Assembly (NCBI RefSeq): GCF_001625655.1
Contig: NZ_AUYB01000128.1
Span: 1 to 64,000 of the forward strand
DNA from: Pseudoalteromonas luteoviolacea DSM 6061
GTDB lineage: Bacteria; Pseudomonadota; Gammaproteobacteria; Enterobacterales; Alteromonadaceae
DNA length: 64,000 nucleotides
Direction: 5' to 3'
The translations under genes were made by a program, and so were the position numbers. Below the pieces are notes generated by a model. That model had not been told where the DNA came from. It made no database searches and saw nothing but the letters and a program-made list of their open reading frames with translations. Of the stretch, positions 37,073-44,910 are shown piece after piece. Every line of letters starts with the position of its first letter. Position 1 is the stretch's first letter.

Positions 37073-37599
37073 GCGCCGAAGGATAAGGTGAAGAGGAGCC
37101 AAGCGGCAAAGGACACAGCACAGGATGTGCAGACATAGGAAATGTCATCAGGATTAGGAGCGCCGAAGGAAAAGGTGAAGAGGAGTCGGGAAGACAAAGG
37201 ACACAGCACAGGATGTGCAGACATAGGAAATGTCATCAGGATTGGGAGCGCCGAAGGAAAAGGTGAAGGGGAGTCGGGAAGACAAAGGATACAGCACAGG
37301 ATGTGCAGACATAGGAAATGTCATCAGGATTAGGAGCGTCGAAGGAAAAGGTGAAGGGGAGTCGGGAAGACAAAGGATACAGCACAGGATGTGCAGACAT
37401 AGGAAATGTCATCAGGATTAGGAGCGCCGAAGGAAAAGGTGAAGAGGAGTCGGGGAGACAAAGGATACAGCACAGGATGTGCAGACATAGGAAATGTCAT
37501 TAGGATTAGGAGCGCCGAAGGAAAAGGTGAAGGGGAGTCGGGAAGACAAAGGATACAGCACAGGATGTGCAGACATAGGAAATGTCATTAAGGATCGGC
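37073..37599 (+). repeat. Six tandem copies of an 88-base unit inside the CsrB-type RNA
   Basis: The marker GCGCCGAAGG (or GCGTCGAAGG) recurs at 37073, 37160, 37248, 37336, 37424 and 37512, that is with spacings of 87, 88, 88, 88 and 88. Units 2 to 6 differ at only a few positions (for example GAAGAGGAG or GAAGGGGAG, GGACAC or GGATAC). Each has about eight GGA motifs, two of them in the loops of perfect small hairpins. 88 is not a multiple of 3, so the open frames across the array are not coding. Confidence 0.95.
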
Positions 37600-37825
37600 T
37601 TGCCGTAATACAATGGATGTACGAGCATAGGAAATGCTTGTAAAAGGAAGCACACAACAGGATTTGTGAAGTGGATATAAGTGCTGGATGCACACAGGAT
37701 GAAGACAGGGAGGAAGATCGGGTGTGTTGGATATATACCCGTTCAGGGGAAGATGAAAATTGGCGGCTTGCTTGTTAGTTGTAAGCAGAGGTAGCGGATA
37801 CCTCCAAGGGAATTCGTCGGATTGG

Positions 37826-37859
37826 GGCGTGACAAAAAGGGTTACGCCTTAGTTTTTTT
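37826..37859 (+). terminator. Terminator of the CsrB-type RNA
   Basis: Stem GGCGTGAC (37826-37833) with GTTACGCC (37841-37848, including one G-T pair) is followed by TTAGTTTTTTT ending at 37859. Confidence 0.9.
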
Positions 37860-37898
37860 GTGCCTGCGAAGCACTCAAATTTTTAAAATCTTTTCAAA

Positions 37899-38204
37899 TC
37901 AATCGACAATTCTGTGTGGTGGCACATCCACTTTAATCAACATTTGATTTTCTAGATACAACACGCCTTTATAAGCGGTGTCTCTATCTGAGCTAAATTC
38001 GAATTGGAATTGACTTTTTATACCTAACTTACCATTTTTAAGCACACCAATGCGCCTTTTTTGGCAAGCAACGCTGAGCAACTGCACATTGAGTTTCTCA
38101 GTTTGTTGAGCTGCATGTTCACGAGCAGCCTCGGCTATTTCTCTGCTATACCAGAAAAAGCCACAAGTCGTTAGAATAAGTATAAAAAGCCAAAGTGTTG
38201 TCAT
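37899..38204 (-). CDS. DUF3301 family membrane-anchored protein
   Basis: A 101-residue protein with one N-terminal membrane helix (MTTLWLFILILTTCGFFWYS) followed by REIAEAAREHAAQQTEKL and a small soluble domain ending FEFSSDRDTAYKGVLYLENQ, the layout of DUF3301. The function is unknown. The ATG directly abuts the stop of the DUF3549 gene at 38205, so the two are translationally coupled. Confidence 0.85.
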   Translation of the reverse strand: MTTLWLFILILTTCGFFWYSREIAEAAREHAAQQTEKLNVQLLSVACQKRRIGVLKNGKLGIKSQFQFEFSSDRDTAYKGVLYLENQMLIKVDVPPHRIVD

Positions 38205-39227
38205 TTATGAAAATAGCCTACCAATTGCCCTAGAGAGTGTTTCGCTGCGATTTTGCGCTCTCAATAATCCTAATACATGTGGACGCAACATCGGAATTGC
38301 AACTAAATCGGCAAAAATACTTTCAAAAAGCCCTTCAATTTGAGTGCAGTGCGCTGCTTTATCCATAAATGTATATAAACGCTGTGGATCTGTGAGTGTT
38401 TCCCAGCCTCTTCCCGCAACTGTAAGCAATACGTCGGGTTGCTCTGCAAGTTCTGAATCTAATAGGTAGTCGACAGATTGAGCGATGAGACCTAAACCAT
38501 GACTACCAGACATCGATCTCAAGCAGTTTATACTGCCAGTTAAATGTTCTGGCGTTTGTTTTTCTAACTGGGCTTGCAGGAATTCGGTCAATTCAGTAGA
38601 AATAGCGACGTGCTCGAGCATTGCCGCGAGTGGGCTTTGTACTTGCTCAGGCAAAGAGGTCCAACGCGACATTAAGTTTGCTTGATTATTGCCGTGTTCT
38701 AGGCGCATTGCAAAATCAGCCAAGCCTTGCAGAGCCAAATTCTGCCAGTCTTGCAGTTCAGGGTTGGCAAAATAGTGCTCTACAGTTTCGTAATACTGTG
38801 ATGCCGGTCGCTTTAATTCACACTTCATCAACGCGTTAAAAGCAGCAAGTTTATTTGCATTCGGCGTATACACGTATGGGTTGTTATCAAGTTTTCCTTG
38901 AGCCTCTTCGCCAGTTAATTGTGTGCCTAAAGCTTCAAGTACCATGGAGGCGAAATGATCGCGGCTGGCGACAATTAATTTACTCTGCTCATCCAGTGGA
39001 AACTTTAAAAACCACACATACGGGTCAAGTGTTGCTTGATTATCCCAAAATTGAATTGCGATAAATGCATGATTTCCCAGTGGATACGGGTATGGAACAT
39101 GGGTATTTTCAATTTGAGCAAACTGCTTTTTATCAATTTTGGTTATTCGACGACCAATATCATAGACACGCCACTGAGTGCCTGCAGAAGTTAATAGCTC
39201 ACCTAAAGTTGAAATTTGCGCCGTCAT
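38205..39227 (-). CDS. DUF3549 family protein
   Basis: A soluble protein of 340 residues from the ATG at 39227 (MTAQISTLGELLTSAGTQWR). The N-terminal signature VYDIGRRITKID ... PYPYPLGNHAFIAIQFWDNQ is typical of DUF3549, and the C-terminal half is a helical repeat-like region. A longer ORF from 39305 adds 26 residues with no similarity to the family start, and AAGTGAGT precedes the ATG at 39227. The pair DUF3549-DUF3301 is conserved next to yqcC-truC in Vibrio and relatives as I recall. The role is unknown. Confidence 0.85.
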   Translation of the reverse strand: MTAQISTLGELLTSAGTQWRVYDIGRRITKIDKKQFAQIENTHVPYPYPLGNHAFIAIQFWDNQATLDPYVWFLKFPLDEQSKLIVASRDHFASMVLEALGTQLTGEEAQGKLDNNPYVYTPNANKLAAFNALMKCELKRPASQYYETVEHYFANPELQDWQNLALQGLADFAMRLEHGNNQANLMSRWTSLPEQVQSPLAAMLEHVAISTELTEFLQAQLEKQTPEHLTGSINCLRSMSGSHGLGLIAQSVDYLLDSELAEQPDVLLTVAGRGWETLTDPQRLYTFMDKAAHCTQIEGLFESIFADLVAIPMLRPHVLGLLRAQNRSETLSRAIGRLFS

Positions 39228-39380
39228 TTTATACTCACTTGAAATTGCGTTGTGCGCGATTATAACGGTAATTGAGTCCTGTAGTAAGACTTGGTTGGTC
39301 TGCACAACTCAAGTTAAATGCTCTAGGGGCCACTCAATGGTATAATTCACGCTTGGAAGTAAAGAGTAAGAGGAACTCCC

Positions 39381-39701
39381 GTGAGCCAACAAGTTTTACA
39401 GCACCTGACTGAGTTAGCGTATCAATTACAACAAGCTAAGCTATGGCAATCAGAACCGATTGATGCAGAAGCTTTAGCTTCAACACAACCGTTTTGCTGT
39501 GACACGCTTCGTTTTGAGCAGTGGTTGCAATTTGTATTTATCCCCAAAATCCAACAAATGATAAATGAAAACCAGCCGCTACCTACGAGTATAGCAATCG
39601 CGCCAATGGCAGAAATCGCTTTCGCAGGCCATGCTCAACAACAGGCTCTTCTCTCAACTTTAAATCAGATAGACACTGTAATTTCTCAAGGTGGAGTGTA
39701 A
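39381..39701 (+). CDS. yqcC: YqcC family protein
   Basis: A 106-residue helical protein with a GTG start and AGGA 6 bases upstream. Family signatures are LWQSEPIDAEALASTQPFCC, then DTLRFEQWLQFVFIPKIQQM. The function is unknown, though it is always next to truC. It ends 2 bp before truC, as in the E. coli yqcC-truC-yqcA operon. Confidence 0.93.
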   Translation: MSQQVLQHLTELAYQLQQAKLWQSEPIDAEALASTQPFCCDTLRFEQWLQFVFIPKIQQMINENQPLPTSIAIAPMAEIAFAGHAQQQALLSTLNQIDTVISQGGV

Positions 39702-39703
39702 CC

Positions 39704-40438
39704 GTGCTAGAAATTATTTACCAAGATGAAAATTACGTCGCCATCAATAAACCCTCTGGGCTATTGGTTCACCGCTCTTTTTTAGACAAGCGAGAAACCC
39801 AATTTGCTATGCAAATGCTGCGGGATCAGCTCGGACAGCATGTTTTTCCAGTTCATCGTTTAGATCGGCCAACAAGTGGCGTATTGTTATTTGCCTTGAG
39901 CTCCGAGGCTGCAAGAGACATTAATCAATTGTTTATTGATGGGACAGTTGAAAAGCGTTACTTGGCACTTGTGAGAGGGTATGGGCAAGATGAAGTTTTT
40001 GTTGATAAACCATTGAAAGAGCAACTAGATAAAATCGCCGATAAGTTTGCTGATCAAGACAAAGCACCTCAAGAAGCACAAACAATGGTGCGTTGTTTAC
40101 ATCGTGCAAGCCTTGATATCCCGTTTGGTAAGTACCCTAGCATTCGCTACTCGTTGGTAGAGTGTTTTCCAAAAACAGGGCGAAAGCATCAGATCCGCCG
40201 TCACTTAAACCACTTGTCTACGCCCATTATTGGCGATGTGAATCATGGTGATAACAAACATAACCACTTTTTCCGTGATCATTTTCAGTTACAGCGCCTC
40301 ATGTTATTTGCAACTGAGCTAAAGTTTATACATCCTTATACAAAACAACCTATTTTAATACGCGCTAATTTAGGTGATGACATGCTGGATATTTGCCGTC
40401 AGCTAGGTTGGCCATCAACAGAGAAGGATTATCAATAA
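39704..40438 (+). CDS. truC: TruC, tRNA pseudouridine(65) synthase
   Basis: RluA-family enzyme that converts U65 of tRNA-Ile and tRNA-Asp to pseudouridine. The 244 residues have the catalytic motif HRLDRPTSG (about 51-59, with Asp as nucleophile), INKPSGLLVHRS at the N-terminus and KTGRKHQIRRHLNHL near residue 160. The start is GTG at 39704. The stop shares a base pair overlap with yqcA (TAATG). Confidence 0.96.
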   Translation: MLEIIYQDENYVAINKPSGLLVHRSFLDKRETQFAMQMLRDQLGQHVFPVHRLDRPTSGVLLFALSSEAARDINQLFIDGTVEKRYLALVRGYGQDEVFVDKPLKEQLDKIADKFADQDKAPQEAQTMVRCLHRASLDIPFGKYPSIRYSLVECFPKTGRKHQIRRHLNHLSTPIIGDVNHGDNKHNHFFRDHFQLQRLMLFATELKFIHPYTKQPILIRANLGDDMLDICRQLGWPSTEKDYQ

Positions 40439-40881
40439 TGGCGTCAATTACGCTATTTGTAGGCAGTGTCTACGGCAATGCTGAAAACTTAGCTGAGCAA
40501 ATAGAATCTCATATTAAAACGGTGGGTCATCAAGCAAACATTGCCCAGTCGCCGACAATCGACAGCCTTAAAGCTGCGGAGCACGTGTTATTCGTTTCTT
40601 CAACGACTGGGCAAGGGGACATTCCCGATGGCCTTTTTCCGTTGTTTTTGCAAATGCAAGCGCAGCTACCTATGTTGACAGACAAGCAGGTGGGCGTTGT
40701 GGCGTTAGGGGACAGTAGCTATGGGGATACTTACTGTGGTGCTGGTCGGCAAATTGATGCTTTGGTTCAAGAACTTAATGCTAAAACTCCGCAGCCGAGG
40801 TTGGATGTAGACGCTGGGGAATATTTTGAACCTTGGGAGCCGGTTGAGCCTTGGCTCAAAAGTTGGCTAGCCAGTTTATAG
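40438..40881 (+). CDS. yqcA: YqcA-type flavodoxin
   Basis: A 147-residue FMN-binding flavodoxin. It has the phosphate loop VGSVYGNAENLAEQI (about 7-21), SSTTGQGDIPDG (about 57-68) and ALGDSSYGDTYCGAGRQID (about 92-110), which surround FMN. The ATG at 40438 overlaps the truC stop; an earlier in-frame ATG at 40393 lies inside truC and is rejected. It is the third gene of the yqcC-truC-yqcA operon. MioC is a paralogue of the same fold. Confidence 0.95.
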   Translation: MASITLFVGSVYGNAENLAEQIESHIKTVGHQANIAQSPTIDSLKAAEHVLFVSSTTGQGDIPDGLFPLFLQMQAQLPMLTDKQVGVVALGDSSYGDTYCGAGRQIDALVQELNAKTPQPRLDVDAGEYFEPWEPVEPWLKSWLASL

Positions 40882-40898
40882 ATTTAGACAAGTACATT

Positions 40899-40935
40899 AA
40901 AAAGGCCACGCAGGTTTCTAATACGTGGCCTTTTT
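40899..40935. terminator. Bidirectional terminator between yqcA and mltD
   Basis: A perfect 12-bp stem (AAAAAGGCCACG at 40899-40910, complement at 40924-40935) with flanking A and T tracts serves both convergent genes. Confidence 0.93.
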
Positions 40936-40949
40936 CTGTTAATGGGCAA

Positions 40950-42515
40950 TTAGGTTGTTTGCACATTAACCTTTAATTTTAGTTTTTGACCAGGTTGCAA
41001 GTACTTTTGCCCAGCCAGTGAATTCCACTTCACAATATCTTTTATCGAGACATTAAACTTATTAGCGATTCTTGCCAGTGAATCGCCCTTTCGTACTTTA
41101 TAAGTAATTGTTCGCTCTTTGCTTTGCAAGCCAGCAGTTTTGTTTTGCTGTTGTGTTTTGTAGATCGTAAGTTTTTGTCCCAGCTTTAATACAGAGCTCG
41201 GTTTTAATTTGTTCCATGCAGCGAGCTGCTTAATAGTAACATCATACTCCCGGCTTATATCCCATAGTGTATCGCCACTTTTCACTGTATGTAGCTTTTT
41301 ACTGCGTTGGGTTTTGTTTGCGACTTTTCTAACCGCTGTTGGCAAATGCTCGCTCTTAAGTTCACCTTCGCTCAGAGGCACCAAAAGCTGCTGCCCAACT
41401 CGAATGATATTGCTATCCAGCTTATTTAGCGTTCTAATTGCACCGATATTAGTATCAAATTTTGTGGCGATAACAGACAAGCTATCACCTTTGTTAACGG
41501 TGTAATATTGCCAACGCAGTCGCTCTTGCATTGGTGTGTTGGCCAGTGTGGTTTTGAATTGCTCAATTTTATCTACTGGCAGTAAAAGCGAGTGAGGGCC
41601 TTTAGGGTCGGTTGCCCATCGGTTGAAGCCAGGGTTAAGACGGTAGAGTTCAGTTAATGTTATTCCTGCCATTTCAGCTGCCAACGCCAAGTCGATTTGA
41701 GTGCCAACTTCAACCGTATCGACAACTTGAGCGTTGATTATTTTATTCCATTTAACTTTAAACTCATCTTGGCGCATAAGTAAATCAGACAGTGCTAATA
41801 GCTTGGGGACATAAGCTGTCGTTTCTCTTGGCAAATCCAATGACCAAAAATCAGTGGGTAGATGTTTTTTACGGTTTTTACGGATCGCCCTCATAACTCT
41901 GCCTTCACCAGAGTTGTAGGCAGCAATCGCATTTAACCAATCTCCATCCAGTGTTTTATGCAGATATGTAAGATAATCTAAAGCGGCACGTGTGGACTGC
42001 ACAATATCTCTACGACCGTCGTACCACCAGTTTTGTTTGAGGTCAAAACGTTCACCCGTTTGTGGCATAAACTGCCAAATACCAGAAGCACTGCGGTGAG
42101 AATAACCAAATGGATCAAAGGCACTTTCTACAATAGGTAGTAGGGCAATTTCAATTGGTATTTCACGTTTTTCAACTTCTTCAACGATGAAATAAAGGTA
42201 AGGCTCCGCACGTTTAGAGATGCGATCTAAATATGCTTGATGACGCTGATAGTAATTTCTCTCAGCAACAACTGGGCGGTTTTGTGGTACCGGGATCGAC
42301 AACTGATAGCGGATACGCTCCCAGACATCATCAAAAACGGGAGGTGGCTCGTCGGCCTCAATCGGTTCTTGAATAGCATGGGATAAGGCCTCACTTATTT
42401 GCGCCGGACTGGCATGATCTAAGAGGTCGGCTTGTTGAGGCTCCGTTTGTTCAAAAGTTGTTTGGCAACCTGAGAGCAAACTTACAATCGCAATTATCAG
42501 AAGTGGCTTTTTCAT
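40950..42515 (-). CDS. mltD: MltD, membrane-bound lytic murein transglycosylase D
   Basis: Lipoprotein that cleaves peptidoglycan glycan strands to 1,6-anhydro-muropeptides. From the ATG at 42515 the protein has 521 residues with lipobox LLSGC. The family 1D SLT domain (about 95-260) holds the catalytic Glu in LPIVESAFDPFGYS and then SASGIWQFMPQTGERF and NAIAAYNSGEGRV. Three LysM domains follow at about 335-380, 405-450 and 470-515 (YTVNKGDSLSVIA, HTVKSGDTLWDIS, YKVRKGDSLARIA). E. coli MltD has two LysM. An ORF start at 42536 would add seven residues before the signal peptide. Confidence 0.96.
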   Translation of the reverse strand: MKKPLLIIAIVSLLSGCQTTFEQTEPQQADLLDHASPAQISEALSHAIQEPIEADEPPPVFDDVWERIRYQLSIPVPQNRPVVAERNYYQRHQAYLDRISKRAEPYLYFIVEEVEKREIPIEIALLPIVESAFDPFGYSHRSASGIWQFMPQTGERFDLKQNWWYDGRRDIVQSTRAALDYLTYLHKTLDGDWLNAIAAYNSGEGRVMRAIRKNRKKHLPTDFWSLDLPRETTAYVPKLLALSDLLMRQDEFKVKWNKIINAQVVDTVEVGTQIDLALAAEMAGITLTELYRLNPGFNRWATDPKGPHSLLLPVDKIEQFKTTLANTPMQERLRWQYYTVNKGDSLSVIATKFDTNIGAIRTLNKLDSNIIRVGQQLLVPLSEGELKSEHLPTAVRKVANKTQRSKKLHTVKSGDTLWDISREYDVTIKQLAAWNKLKPSSVLKLGQKLTIYKTQQQNKTAGLQSKERTITYKVRKGDSLARIANKFNVSIKDIVKWNSLAGQKYLQPGQKLKLKVNVQTT

Positions 42516-42653
42516 AAATCTCTTTTTGTCGGGCAAAAACCCGGCAATGTTACCTTTATCTGCTGCACTTTTAAAGCCGAACGCTACAATGGCGTGTTGA
42601 ATAAATCTGGTTTTACACGGCTATATAGAGACAACGTAATCTATTTTAGACAT

Positions 42654-42678
42654 AGTACCTAGCTGAGCACTAGGTACT
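42654..42678. terminator. Hairpin downstream of gloB
   Basis: A perfect 9-bp stem (AGTACCTAG at 42654-42662, complement at 42670-42678) with a 7-base loop lies 42 bp beyond the gloB stop. The T-tract is on the opposite strand, so its polarity is uncertain. Confidence 0.35.
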
Positions 42679-42719
42679 TTTAATATCCTATAGATATTAT
42701 TGAATGCGTTTGAGTGAAG

Positions 42720-43487
42720 CTAAAACTTATCTTTCCATAGCCTTAGTTTTGCAAACACCTGCCACTGCGTCTCGGTCGGTGCGATGAGAGACTCCGGCAA
42801 TCTGCGTAATATATTTCTGGAGTTGGTTCTGAGGAATGGGTTTATGGCTCTTTCGTTACCTATGGTCGAAGGTAAGGTTGGTAATTCTTGCTCGCGCCTT
42901 TGTTTGGCCCATGTTGTATAGGTTCTAAGTTCCGAGTTGTCTGGTTCGACGGCATGTGCGAACTCTAAATTAGCGAGTGTATATTCATGAGTGCAATAGA
43001 CTTCACAAGCATCTGGTAGCTCAGACAAGGCGCTCAAAGAAGACCACATTTGTTCAGCAGTCCCCTCGAACAGCCTGCCGCAGCCACCACTAAATAAAGT
43101 ATCACCGGTAAATGCGCGTATGTCATTGACATAGCAGATGTGATCTAGAGTATGACCTGGTGTTTGAATTATAGTGTACTGTTCGCCTGCTATAGTGACC
43201 GAGTCTCCCTGCGATAATGTGTGAGTAATACCTTTAAAAGGGGAGTCTTTGGGTCCATATACCGGTATGTCAGGAAAGTTTAACAACAACTCGGCTATCC
43301 CATCGGTATGATCCCAATGGTGGTGAGTCACTAGTATGCCAGTAAGTTGTCGTTTTTGTTCAGTCAGAAACTGTAAAACCGGCTGACTTTGCCCCGGGTC
43401 AACCACCCAAGTAGCGTGGTTTTTTGGCTCACATATGGCCCAAATGTAATTATCATTAAATGCATTGATCGGATGAACTTGCGCCAT
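42720..43487 (-). CDS. gloB: GloB, hydroxyacylglutathione hydrolase (glyoxalase II)
   Basis: Metallo-beta-lactamase-fold enzyme that hydrolyses S-lactoylglutathione in methylglyoxal detoxification. The 255 residues carry the metal motif THHHWDHTDG (about 54-63), the histidine of TPGHTLDHICY, the bridging aspartate in FTGDTLFSGGCGRLFEGT and the histidine in CTHEYTLANLEFA. It is divergent from the yafS-like methyltransferase gene with 52 bp between, the E. coli arrangement. Confidence 0.97.
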   Translation of the reverse strand: MAQVHPINAFNDNYIWAICEPKNHATWVVDPGQSQPVLQFLTEQKRQLTGILVTHHHWDHTDGIAELLLNFPDIPVYGPKDSPFKGITHTLSQGDSVTIAGEQYTIIQTPGHTLDHICYVNDIRAFTGDTLFSGGCGRLFEGTAEQMWSSLSALSELPDACEVYCTHEYTLANLEFAHAVEPDNSELRTYTTWAKQRREQELPTLPSTIGNERAINPFLRTNSRNILRRLPESLIAPTETQWQVFAKLRLWKDKF

Positions 43488-43539
43488 AACTCATTGCTCT
43501 ATAAAGTGAAGGTGTAAACTAGTATAACGAGCGTACGCT

Positions 43540-44286
43540 ATGAAACCAGCATTAAGTTTTCAGCAAGGTCCTATACCGCAATCTTGGCGAGATTTTCCAC
43601 ATGGTGAATATGTGCGAGCGGGAATCGAGCGTCGGATGGCACGGTGGCTTCCTCGCATGTTTGGATACCATATGCTCAAACTTGGTTGCTTAAGTGGGCA
43701 GTTGGACACGTCTGACAGTCCAATAGATCATCAAGTTTGTATTTCACCGAGTGCACCTCATGCTGGAGTGATAGCCGAAATTGATGAGTTACCGTTTTAT
43801 GAGCACAGCGTTGATGCATGCATTTTGTCGCATTGCTTAGAGTATCATTCTGATCCCCACCACATTTTACGTGAAGCCCACCGAACATTAATTCCTGGGG
43901 GATATATTGTGGTCACCGGGTTTAACCCGTTTAGCCTGTGTGGTTTGGCACACATGCTTCCTTTTAGCGGGGAAAAACTGCCGTGGTCAGGGCGGTTTTT
44001 TACTCCTTCACGCGTAAAAGATTGGCTAAACTTATTGGGTTTTGAAATTATCACTGATGAGCGCTTTATTCACGCATCTCTCGCTCGTGGTTCTAGGCTA
44101 TCGAGGTTTGCGCCATGGCGACGATTTTGCCGTCACTATTTGAAACCAATGGGCAGCGTCTATTTGTTGGTAGCAAGAAAGCGAGTGGCGCCACTAACGC
44201 CAATAAAGCCCAAGTGGCACGCAAGACCTAAATGGACGCCTGCTGTAAAGGGCGCACGGCTAAAACATAGTCGCACGCGTGATTAA
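43540..44286 (+). CDS. YafS-like SAM-dependent methyltransferase
   Basis: A 248-residue class I methyltransferase of the Methyltransf_11 type: a short glycine region (LKLGCLSGQL), the acidic strand IAEIDELPFYEHSVDACILS, HCLEYHSDPHHILREAHRTL and IPGGYIVVTGFNPFSL. It occupies the position of E. coli yafS between gloB and rnhA. The first SAM motif is weaker than usual (GCLSGQ rather than GxGxG). The C-terminus is rich in Lys, Arg and Pro. The substrate is unknown. Confidence 0.85.
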   Translation: MKPALSFQQGPIPQSWRDFPHGEYVRAGIERRMARWLPRMFGYHMLKLGCLSGQLDTSDSPIDHQVCISPSAPHAGVIAEIDELPFYEHSVDACILSHCLEYHSDPHHILREAHRTLIPGGYIVVTGFNPFSLCGLAHMLPFSGEKLPWSGRFFTPSRVKDWLNLLGFEIITDERFIHASLARGSRLSRFAPWRRFCRHYLKPMGSVYLLVARKRVAPLTPIKPKWHARPKWTPAVKGARLKHSRTRD

Positions 44287-44290
44287 CGAA

Positions 44291-44761
44291 TTACTGTTGT
44301 GCAAGGTAACCACTGTCTTCTAGCAGATCACTTTGTGAGGCGGCATCTCGTGCCAAATCATCCACTAACTCGTTGTATTTATTCCCTGCATGCCCCTTGA
44401 CCCAACGCCATTCAACTTGGTGTCTTTGACATGCGGTGTCAAGGCGTTGCCACAGATCTACATTTTTAACAGGTTGCTTTGCTGCTGTTTTCCAATTGCG
44501 CTTCTTCCAGTTGGCAAGCCAAGATTCAATTCCCTGTTTGACGTATTGACTATCGGTATAAAGCACCACTTGGCAAGGGCGTGTTAGTGTCTCCAATGCA
44601 ACGATTGCAGCCAACATCTCCATACGGTTGTTAGTGGTTAACTGGTAACCTTGTTGTAGTTCCTTCTCATGACCTTGATAACTTAAATAGATCCCATAGC
44701 CTCCCGGGCCTGGGTTGCCAAGACATGAACCATCTGTATAAATTTCTACGGTTTTTTGCAC
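44291..44761 (-). CDS. rnhA: RnhA, ribonuclease HI
   Basis: Cleaves RNA in RNA-DNA hybrids. From the GTG at 44761 the protein has 156 residues (E. coli 155), starting [20 protein letters not shown]. Catalytic residues are visible as D in [12 protein letters not shown] in [15 protein letters not shown] in LYTDSQYV and D in [11 protein letters not shown]. The longer reading from ATG 44806 adds 15 residues absent from the family and has no ribosome binding site. It is convergent with the methyltransferase gene (4 bp apart). In E. coli dnaQ is its immediate divergent neighbour; here dnaQ lies 7 kb away. Confidence 0.96.
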   Translation of the reverse strand: MQKTVEIYTDGSCLGNPGPGGYGIYLSYQGHEKELQQGYQLTTNNRMEMLAAIVALETLTRPCQVVLYTDSQYVKQGIESWLANWKKRNWKTAAKQPVKNVDLWQRLDTACQRHQVEWRWVKGHAGNKYNELVDDLARDAASQSDLLEDSGYLAQQ

Positions 44762-44910
44762 GAATTCGCCTGTTTTATATGGAGTGGGCAGATAGAGGCT
44801 AACCATAGCAAAGATAGGCAGTCAACGGTATGCAAAAAAAGAAAAAACCATACCATAAGAGTACGGGCTGTTTAGTTTATGATGCCAATCTTGATGACGC
44901 TTTAGGGAGT

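Larger units (their letters stand above)
36990..37860 (+). ncRNA. csrB: CsrB-type regulatory RNA, unusually long, with an 88-nt tandem core
   Basis: Predicted RNA that sequesters the translational regulator CsrA. Short hairpins expose GGA: CGCTAGGATAGCG near 37028, GCACAGGATGTGC and GACATAGGAAATGTC in each repeat unit, GTGCTGGATGCAC near 37681, and AGCATAGGAAATGCT near 37624. ACAGGATGT is the CsrA SELEX core. The segment reading GAAGAGGAG, a short gap, AAAGGACAC, a short gap, CAGGATG is laid out as in E. coli CsrB. No ORF with a ribosome binding site is present. The position between syd and yqcC is that of E. coli csrB. The 3' end is a strong terminator. The 5' end is an estimate, and about 870 nt compares with 369 nt in E. 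coli. Confidence 0.9.

Noticed and set aside
37073-37599. CRISPR array
   Set aside because: The 88-base units are contiguous, with no unique spacers and no cas genes nearby.
37142-37693. Overlapping open frames on both strands across the 88-bp repeats, encoding repetitive peptides
   Set aside because: The unit length is not a multiple of three, the frames repeat only because the DNA repeats, no ribosome binding site precedes them, and the sequence is explained by GGA hairpins of a CsrB-type RNA.
40393-40437. Upstream start of yqcA
   Set aside because: It lies inside truC; the ATG at 40438 overlaps the truC stop and begins exactly where flavodoxins begin.
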